Below are positions 58,905-64,000 of a DNA stretch of 64,000 nt, piece after piece (the first letter of the stretch is position 1; every line of letters starts with the position of its first letter). The notes below the pieces were generated by a model. It ran no database searches and was not told the origin of the DNA. It saw nothing but the letters and a program-made list of their open reading frames with translations. A program made the position numbers and the translations under genes. The stretch covers positions 1 to 64,000 of the forward strand of contig PXRM01000036.1 of NCBI GenBank assembly GCA_003020985.1, in the 5' to 3' direction. The stretch is from Halobacteriales archaeon QS_4_70_19 (lineage in GTDB: Archaea; Halobacteriota; Halobacteria; Halobacteriales; Haloarculaceae).

Positions 58905-59444
58905 ATGAGCGTCACCCGGGGGTTCTACATCGGCCGGTTCCAGCCGTACCACGAGGGCCACCACGCGATGGTGGAGCGCATCGCTCGTGACGTGGACGAG
59001 CTCGTGCTGGGCATCGGCAGCGCCGACCAGTCCCACACCCCGCACGACCCGTTCACCGCCGGCGAGCGCGTCATGATGATCACGAAGGCCACCCAGGAGA
59101 TGGACCTGCTCACGTACGCGGTCCCCATCGAGGACCTCAACCGGAACGCCGTCTGGGTGAGTCACGTCCAGTCCATGAGCCCCAACTTCGACGTGGCCTA
59201 CTCGAACAATCCCCTCGTCATCCGCCTGTTCGAGGAGGCCGGCATCGAGGTCCGCCAGTCCGAGATGTACCGCCGCGACGAGTTCCAGGGGACCGAGGTC
59301 CGCAAGCGCATCATCGACGGCGACGACTGGCAGGCCCTGGTCCCCGACCCCGTCGTCGACGTCATCGCGGAGTGCGACGGCGTCGCCCGCCTCCGGCAGG
59401 TCGCCGACACGGACGACCCCGACGGCGAGGGGGGCGCCGGATAG
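58905..59444 (+). CDS. nadM: Nicotinamide-nucleotide adenylyltransferase
   Basis: 179 residues. Archaeal NMNAT with GFYIGRFQPYHEGHHAMVER (HxGH-type motif, EGHH), AVPIEDLNRNAVWVSHV, and FQGTEVRKRI (ISGTxxR-type motif). It makes NAD+ from NMN and ATP. Complete; ATG 58905. The tail is acidic. Confidence 0.92.
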   Translation: MSVTRGFYIGRFQPYHEGHHAMVERIARDVDELVLGIGSADQSHTPHDPFTAGERVMMITKATQEMDLLTYAVPIEDLNRNAVWVSHVQSMSPNFDVAYSNNPLVIRLFEEAGIEVRQSEMYRRDEFQGTEVRKRIIDGDDWQALVPDPVVDVIAECDGVARLRQVADTDDPDGEGGAG

Positions 59445-59698
59445 GCCGGGGGCGTATTCGCTCAGAACCAATCTTTTTCCGTTTCTACCAGTATTTTCCA
59501 CCATATCCGCGACATTGCCGTACAACGTCCGAATCTATGTATCCATGAGTGGATATCCGCGCAACCGCTGCCGCGTGTCACGTCGACGGCTACGGCCGGG
59601 AGCCCCCGGTCACCGCCGCCCGGCCGTGGCCTCGAACGGGAGCCGGGACGGCCAGCCGTCGTACTGGCCCGCCGGGTCGTCGGGTCGGCGTCCCGGGA

Positions 59699-60008
59699 CT
59701 AGCACTCGATTCGGACCGCCTCGTCCTCGTGGTCGACGTGGACGATGCCGTAGCCGTCGCTCCGGAGCCCCGCTGGACCAGCGCGGCTCTGCGGTGGTCG
59801 AAGTCGGACCCGGGGGCGGCTTCGTCCGGTCGCGGTCGTCACGGAGGGGGTGGTCCAGCCGGGCGTCGCCGTCGCCGGCCACGTACGTGCCGCCGGCCAG
59901 CAGCAGGGCGCTCCCGGCGAGCGTCCCGCTGCCGACGAGGAACGAGCCGCGACTCGTCGGCCAGCCGTCGTCGGCCGAGGAGTCGGGAGTCGTGCCCCGA
60001 GCCGTCAC
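59699..60008 (-). pseudogene. Decayed secreted gene, two fragments
   Basis: Fragments on the minus strand: an N-terminus from GTG 60008 with a Tat/Sec-like signal (SRGSFLVGSGTLAGSALLLA), and in another frame a C-terminus ending SDGYGIVHVDHEDEAVRIEC at 59699. The tail resembles the end of PhoD-like phosphodiesterases, where SDGYGIV is common. The central domain is missing. A remnant rather than a gene; the family link is an inference from a short match. Confidence 0.35.
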
Positions 60009-60040
60009 GAGCGGGCCCGTAAGGGTATGCCCGGGCTGTT

Positions 60041-60391
60041 CTAGAGTTTCCGGCGGTCGCGGCGCCCCTCGCGCTCGCGGTACTCGGCCGGCAGGTCCAC
60101 GTCGTCGGGGGCGGGCATCCAGAAGTAGTCGAAGGCGATGCCGGTCGCCAGCGGGAGCACGACCGTCAGGCCGATGACGGTTGCGGGGTTGCCGAGGTTC
60201 GGCCCCAGTCCCACCCCTCCGAGGACGATGGTGAGGACGGTCAGGGCCAGCGCTCCGAGCAGCACCGCGTACAGCGCGGCTCCCCAGCGCGTGTGCAGCC
60301 GCACCCGGAAGAAACGGGTCAGCAGGGCCGCCGCCCCCGTGTTCACGCCGAGGATGACGAGCAGGCCGACCACGTCCACAATGGAAACCAT
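60041..60391 (-). CDS. Hypothetical haloarchaeal membrane protein
   Basis: 116 residues with three TM segments (about 6-27, 38-60 and 70-92) and an Arg-rich C-terminus (EYREREGRRDRRKL). It resembles small lineage-specific haloarchaeal membrane proteins (DUF7991-like, uncertain). Function unknown. Complete with an ATG. Confidence 0.6.
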   Translation of the reverse strand: MVSIVDVVGLLVILGVNTGAAALLTRFFRVRLHTRWGAALYAVLLGALALTVLTIVLGGVGLGPNLGNPATVIGLTVVLPLATGIAFDYFWMPAPDDVDLPAEYREREGRRDRRKL

Positions 60392-60483
60392 CGTCCGCGT
60401 GTACGGGCGCGGGATGTATCAGTCCCTCGGCGTCGGGCGGCGTAGCCGGTAGGTGGGGTGGTCGGGGCGGAGGGCAGGGCAGG

Positions 60484-61074
60484 TCACGCCCCGAGCAGGT
60501 CCCAGACCCGCGCCACGTCGCCTTCCATCCGTTCGAGGAGGTCCCTGACGCCCGCGCGGGCCTCGTCGTCGACCGTCGCGAGCACCATCCCCTCGTCGGG
60601 CTGGCCGTAGACGACGCCCGCACCCTCGGGCGCGACGGCGAGTGCGGGGAGGGCGGCGAGGTCCTCCTCCCCCTCGACGATCTCGACGACCGTCGACTGG
60701 CCCTCGCCGGCCGTGGCGCGGTCGAGGGCGGCGCGGAGTTCCGTGAGGAGGGATGCGGTCAGGGTGGCGGCGGGGTTGCGGACCGTGACGTGGTGGTCGA
60801 ACGCGCCCGTGTCGATGGCCTCCCGGACCTCCGCGTCGACGGCCTCCCGCTTCGTCTTCCCGTCGACCAGCGCGACGGCCGGCCGGTGCTGGCTCAGTAG
60901 CAGGTGGCAGGTGACGATGTCGCCCACGGCGACGAGGGGCTGCCCGGCCGCGCCCAGCAGGTCGTCGGCCTCCGTGTAGATGGGGCCGAGAGGGTCCTTC
61001 AACTCGTGGCGGAGCGAGTCGGGCAGGGAGAGCACGACGTCGGGGTCGTCGGTCGATACGTCGGGGTCGCTCAT
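60484..61074 (-). CDS. GTP-dependent dephospho-CoA kinase
   Basis: 196 residues. DUF359/PF04019 family: DSLRHELKDPLGPIYTEADD, VAVGDIVTCHLLLSQHRPAVALVDGKTKREAVD, and NPAATLTASLLTELRAAL. It makes CoA from dephospho-CoA with GTP, the archaeal replacement for CoaE. ATG 61074 is 7 bp after the spt4 stop; last gene of a conserved translation/transcription cluster. Confidence 0.85.
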   Translation of the reverse strand: MSDPDVSTDDPDVVLSLPDSLRHELKDPLGPIYTEADDLLGAAGQPLVAVGDIVTCHLLLSQHRPAVALVDGKTKREAVDAEVREAIDTGAFDHHVTVRNPAATLTASLLTELRAALDRATAGEGQSTVVEIVEGEEDLAALPALAVAPEGAGVVYGQPDEGMVLATVDDEARAGVRDLLERMEGDVARVWDLLGA

Positions 61075-61081
61075 CCGCGGC

Positions 61082-61279
61082 TCACCGGACCTTGAGTGCG
61101 TACTTGCCCGGCTCGGTGACCTCCATCTCCTCGGCGATCTGCGAGGTCCCCGGGTGGGCAATGATGACGTAGCCGGCCCAGTCCTCCGTCAGCGAGGTCG
61201 ATCCGCAGGCGGGGCACTGCTCCCCGTCCGCGGCCTCGAGCACGCGGTGGCACTCCCGACAGACGAGTCGGTCCGCCAT
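61082..61279 (-). CDS. spt4: Transcription elongation factor Spt4
   Basis: 65 residues. Zinc ribbon CRECHRVL with CPACG, then TEDWAGYVIIAHPGTSQIAE. Partner of Spt5 in elongation; formerly called RpoE''. Its start abuts the rpoE stop with no gap. Confidence 0.9.
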   Translation of the reverse strand: MADRLVCRECHRVLEAADGEQCPACGSTSLTEDWAGYVIIAHPGTSQIAEEMEVTEPGKYALKVR

Positions 61280-61855
61280 CTAATCACCCGCCTGGCCCTG
61301 CTGGGCCCGGCGCCGACGGTCCTGCTCGAGCCACTCGTGCTTGCCCAGCCCGGGCTGCTTGGCCGTCAGGCCGATCTTCGAGTCGCGGGGATTGCGCTCG
61401 TCGATGCTCTTGGTGACGATGCGGGCCCGGACGGAGTCGCCGACGGAGAGGACGCGGCTGGAGTCGCGCGAGGCGAGCTGCTGGTTCTCCTCGTCGTAGG
61501 CGAGGTACTCGTCGTCAATCTGCGAGACGTGGAGCAGCCCGTCGACCGGGCCGATGCCGACGAAGGCGCCGAAGTTGACCACCTCGACGACCTCCCCGTC
61601 GACGACCTCCTGCATCTCGGGGTCGAACGTGAGGGCGTCGAACTCGGCCTCGTAGTAGACGCCGGGGCGGTTGGGCAGGACGGCGCCGGTACCGATGTCG
61701 TGGACGTCGGTGACGCTGACGACGGAGCCGACGCCCTCGTCCATCCGGCCCTCGAGTTTGTCCTGCAGGAGTCGCTTCACCAGGTCGGGCGAGACGTCGG
61801 CGAGGTGCTCTGGCGGTACCTCGACGGTGTCCCTGAGACGAACGCGTTTGTACAT
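61280..61855 (-). CDS. rpoE: RNA polymerase subunit E' (Rpo7)
   Basis: 191 residues. Rpb7-like N-domain (YKRVRLRDTVEVPPEHLADV) and an S1 domain (GEVVEVVNFGAFVGIGPVDG, LLHVSQI). Forms the polymerase stalk with Rpo4. C-terminus Gln/Arg-rich. Complete. Confidence 0.92.
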   Translation of the reverse strand: MYKRVRLRDTVEVPPEHLADVSPDLVKRLLQDKLEGRMDEGVGSVVSVTDVHDIGTGAVLPNRPGVYYEAEFDALTFDPEMQEVVDGEVVEVVNFGAFVGIGPVDGLLHVSQIDDEYLAYDEENQQLASRDSSRVLSVGDSVRARIVTKSIDERNPRDSKIGLTAKQPGLGKHEWLEQDRRRRAQQGQAGD

Positions 61856-61916
61856 GTTGTGTGGATGGTCCGTGTGTGGATACGTGTTCGAGTGTGTGGG
61901 TTCGGGCGTCGAGACG

Positions 61917-62312
61917 TTACGGCTGAGTGAGCGCGAGTTCGTTTCGCCCGCGTAAACCGATTACGGGTACGTCCTGCGCCAGCAGCCGGTCGCGGAGGTC
62001 CGCGTCGTTCGTGGCGACGCAGTCGACGGTGCCGTCCGCGTCGGCGTCGCGTGTCGCGATCTCGACGACGGCGTCGTCGGCGTACTGCTCGACGTGGGGG
62101 ACCTGCTCGCAGCGGTCCGCGAGGTCGCATCCGACGCTGGCGGCGACGGCTTCCTCGCCCTGCCCGTCGGCGAGCCTCTCCAGCTCGGCGACGCAGGCGG
62201 CGGGAACGACCGGCACCGGGTCGTCCAGCACCCGGTCGAGTTCCTCGAAGACGCGGACGTCGCACTCGACGGGCATCATGAGCGCGTTGGTGTCGAGCAG
62301 GACGGGGGTCAT
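61917..62312 (-). CDS. PIN domain nuclease
   Basis: 131 residues. PIN fold with acidic residues in VLLDTNALMM, AELERLAD and CVATNDADLRDRLLA. The gene starts 1 bp after the aIF2 gamma stop, a conserved pairing that suggests a role in rRNA or mRNA processing (FAF1/VapC9-like); it has no antitoxin beside it. Function inferred. Confidence 0.8.
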   Translation of the reverse strand: MTPVLLDTNALMMPVECDVRVFEELDRVLDDPVPVVPAACVAELERLADGQGEEAVAASVGCDLADRCEQVPHVEQYADDAVVEIATRDADADGTVDCVATNDADLRDRLLAQDVPVIGLRGRNELALTQP

Positions 62313-62313
62313 G

Positions 62314-63543
62314 CTACCGGAGCGTCCCCACGCCGATGAGGCGCCAGCGGGAGCCGACGCGGCGGTTGATCGCGATCTTCGCGCCCGCCTCGGCGCAGAC
62401 GGGCCGCTTGAGCGCGACCTCGCACTCGTCGTCGCGGGCGCTGGTGACCGAGCCGACGGTCGTCGCGGTGCCGACGGTCAGCATCAGCGGCTCGCCCGTC
62501 GAGATGGGCTCGATGTCCTGGGCGTCCTCGCCGACTACGCGGTCGAGCAGGTCGACCCCCATCACGAACGAGTCGTGCGTCGGCGGGAGCGACCCCGGCG
62601 GCCCGGCGACCTGCCCGGCCAGCGCGTCACCCTTCGTGTACGAGGGGTCGAGCCCCGTGCCGACGCCGATGAGACCGCCCGGCGCGGCCTCGTCCGTGGA
62701 GTGTCCGCCGGCCTGGAGCGACCGCACCGTGGTCCGGACGGACCGGTACTCGGACTGGCCGCCCTCCTCGACCTCGCGGCCGGGGCGGATCTCGATCTCG
62801 TCGTCGACGTTGAGCCGCCCCCGAGAGAGCGAACCGCCGACGACCCCGCCCATCAGCCCGTCGGCCGTCGTCCCGGGGCGGTTGATGTCGAACGAGCGCG
62901 CGACCTGCAGGCGGGTGTCCGCGTCCGCGTCGCGCTCGGGCGTCGGGATGTCCTCCTCGATGGCGTCGATGAGCACGTCGACGTTGACGCCCTGCTGGGC
63001 GGAGACGGGGACGATGGGGGCGCCCTCGGCGACGGTCCCCTCGATGAACTCCTCGATCTGGCGCTTGTTCTCGAGCGCGGCCTCGCGGTCGCGGACGAGG
63101 TCGATCTTGTTCTGCGCGATGACGATGTTGTCGATGCCGATGATGTCGAGCGCCATCAGGTGCTCTTCGGTCTGTGCCTGCGGGACGGGCTCGTTGGCAC
63201 CGATGACGAGCACGGCGCCGTCCATGATGGACGCGCCGGACAGCATCGTCGCCATCAGCGTCTCGTGGCCGGGCGCGTCGACGAACGAGACCGTCCGGAC
63301 GACCTCGGTCTCCTTGCCGTCGACCGTCTCCTCGACCGTGTAGCACTCGGGCGGGTCGGCGCCCGGCGTCCGGCGGAAGGTGGCGTCAGCGTATCCGAGA
63401 CGGATGGAGATGCCGCGTTTCATCTCCTCGGAGTGCTGGTCGGTCCACTCGCCCGAGAGCGCCTGCACCAGGGTCGTCTTCCCGTGGTCGACGTGGCCGA
63501 CCAGTCCGATGTTCACCTCCGGTTGTCGGTTGGTGTTCGACAT
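62314..63543 (-). CDS. eif2g: Translation initiation factor 2 subunit gamma
   Basis: 409 residues. EF-Tu-like G domain ([37 protein letters not shown]), switch region, then domains II and III ([35 protein letters not shown]). It brings Met-tRNAi to the ribosome. It heads the aIF2 gamma - PIN - rpoE - spt4 - DPCK cluster. Complete; promoter at 63574-63581. Confidence 0.95.
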   Translation of the reverse strand: MSNTNRQPEVNIGLVGHVDHGKTTLVQALSGEWTDQHSEEMKRGISIRLGYADATFRRTPGADPPECYTVEETVDGKETEVVRTVSFVDAPGHETLMATMLSGASIMDGAVLVIGANEPVPQAQTEEHLMALDIIGIDNIVIAQNKIDLVRDREAALENKRQIEEFIEGTVAEGAPIVPVSAQQGVNVDVLIDAIEEDIPTPERDADADTRLQVARSFDINRPGTTADGLMGGVVGGSLSRGRLNVDDEIEIRPGREVEEGGQSEYRSVRTTVRSLQAGGHSTDEAAPGGLIGVGTGLDPSYTKGDALAGQVAGPPGSLPPTHDSFVMGVDLLDRVVGEDAQDIEPISTGEPLMLTVGTATTVGSVTSARDDECEVALKRPVCAEAGAKIAINRRVGSRWRLIGVGTLR

Positions 63544-63573
63544 CAGTAATATACCGGTTATCGACCCCTGCGG

Positions 63574-63581
63574 CGTATAAG
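63574..63581 (-). promoter_or_regulatory. eif2g promoter, TATA box
   Basis: CTTATACG on the minus strand, 31-38 nt before the ATG: the usual haloarchaeal spacing for a short or absent leader. Confidence 0.45.
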
Positions 63582-63739
63582 GCTACCGAAGTGGGGCGTG
63601 GGGGCGCTCCGGCCATTCAGGAGTCAGCGGACGGACGCGCCGCCACGGCGGGGCCAGCGCGCCAGCGAGGAAATGTTCCGTCGCTTACAGTAAGTGAGTT
63701 CAGGCAACGCTTTAACCGGCACGGGACGACGTGACAGTC

Positions 63740-64000
63740 ATGAGCAACGACGCCAGCGCGGCCGAGGACTCCATCCTCCAGTGCGAGGAGTGTCTCCCGC
63801 CGGCGGACGCGTTCGCCATCGTCGGCAACGAGACGCGTCTCCACATCCTGGAGGCGCTGTGGGCGGCCGACCGACCGGCGGCGTTCTCGGACCTGCGGCG
63901 CTCGGTCGGGATGCGCGACTCCGCACAGTTCAACTACCACCTCTCGAAGCTCCGGGGCCAGTTCGTCCGCAAGACCGACGACGGCTACGAGTTCCGCCAG
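63740..64000 (+). CDS. HTH (ArsR-like) regulator, partial at window edge
   Basis: The first 87 codons only; the gene continues beyond 64000. CEECLPPADAFAIVGNETRL, then HILEALWAADRPAAFSDLRR and SAQFNYHLSKLRGQFVRKTD are a winged HTH of the haloarchaeal ArsR-like type. Divergent from eif2g. Its C-terminal domain, which would show the ligand, is outside the window. Confidence 0.75.
   Translation, partial: MSNDASAAEDSILQCEECLPPADAFAIVGNETRLHILEALWAADRPAAFSDLRRSVGMRDSAQFNYHLSKLRGQFVRKTDDGYEFRQ

Overview
The window is chromosomal DNA of a halophilic archaeon (class Halobacteria). The evidence is a very GC-rich, strongly acidic proteome, a complete A-type ATP synthase operon, archaeal information-processing genes (aIF2 gamma, RpoE, Spt4, tRNA-Ile2 agmatinyl synthetase TiaS, LonB), Tat-dependent lipoproteins, a degenerate PGF-CTERM-like tail and short TATA-like promoters roughly 25-35 nt before start codons. 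No rRNA, tRNA or CRISPR array was found. The species cannot be told from the sequence.

Layout. 1-3.7 kb is an accessory patch: an ArsR-like membrane regulator, a lipoprotein, a DUF433/DUF5615 toxin-antitoxin pair and a small gene broken by a repeat element. 3.8-7.1 kb is a polar amino-acid ABC transporter operon (binding protein, permease, ATPase, second permease). 7.3-12.2 kb holds two paralogous membrane hydrolases, a GNAT acetyltransferase, serB and small haloarchaeal proteins. 12.2-18.4 kb is methionine biosynthesis (metY and a damaged metX) and carB. 18.5-21.7 kb holds a large secreted surface protein and two small conserved proteins. 21.9-34.3 kb is the ATP synthase operon on the minus strand, in transcription order atpH-I-K-E-C-F-A-B, then a wax-ester synthase/DGAT-like acyltransferase, then atpD. 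atpA carries a 522-residue intein in its P-loop, and atpI is frameshifted. 34.9-37.5 kb holds pcm, a sugar nucleotidyltransferase and truA. 37.5-39.5 kb is a less GC-rich patch with a lipoprotein and a cysteine-rich Tat-secreted protein. 39.5-49.3 kb holds an M28 peptidase, isocitrate lyase, hisS, a nuclease/lamin-tail lipoprotein, a GTPBP1-like GTPase and tiaS. 49.5-55.9 kb holds an HTH regulator, then a tungstate/molybdate locus (ModE-like regulator, damaged tupA, tupB, tupC, MOT1-type permease) and an MGMT-like protein whose active-site Cys is replaced. 55.9-64 kb holds a CPBP protease, lonB divergent from nadM, a decayed gene, and the minus-strand cluster aIF2 gamma - PIN protein - rpoE - spt4 - GTP-dependent dephospho-CoA kinase. 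The window ends inside an HTH regulator.

The most unusual signals are: (i) two families of short non-coding repeats, one of about 215-241 bp bounded by GTGTTCAG/CTGAACAC and one of 82 bp that is almost wholly palindromic and supplies the T of the TGA stop codon of two unrelated genes; (ii) three conserved genes (metX, atpI, tupA) that each lack an internal block of tens of bp and change frame at the gap, plus a 1-base frame break in a CPBP protease, which indicates either real decay or a systematic assembly problem; (iii) the acyltransferase gene lodged inside the ATP synthase operon; (iv) the P-loop intein; (v) the cysteine-rich Tat protein paired with a lipoprotein.
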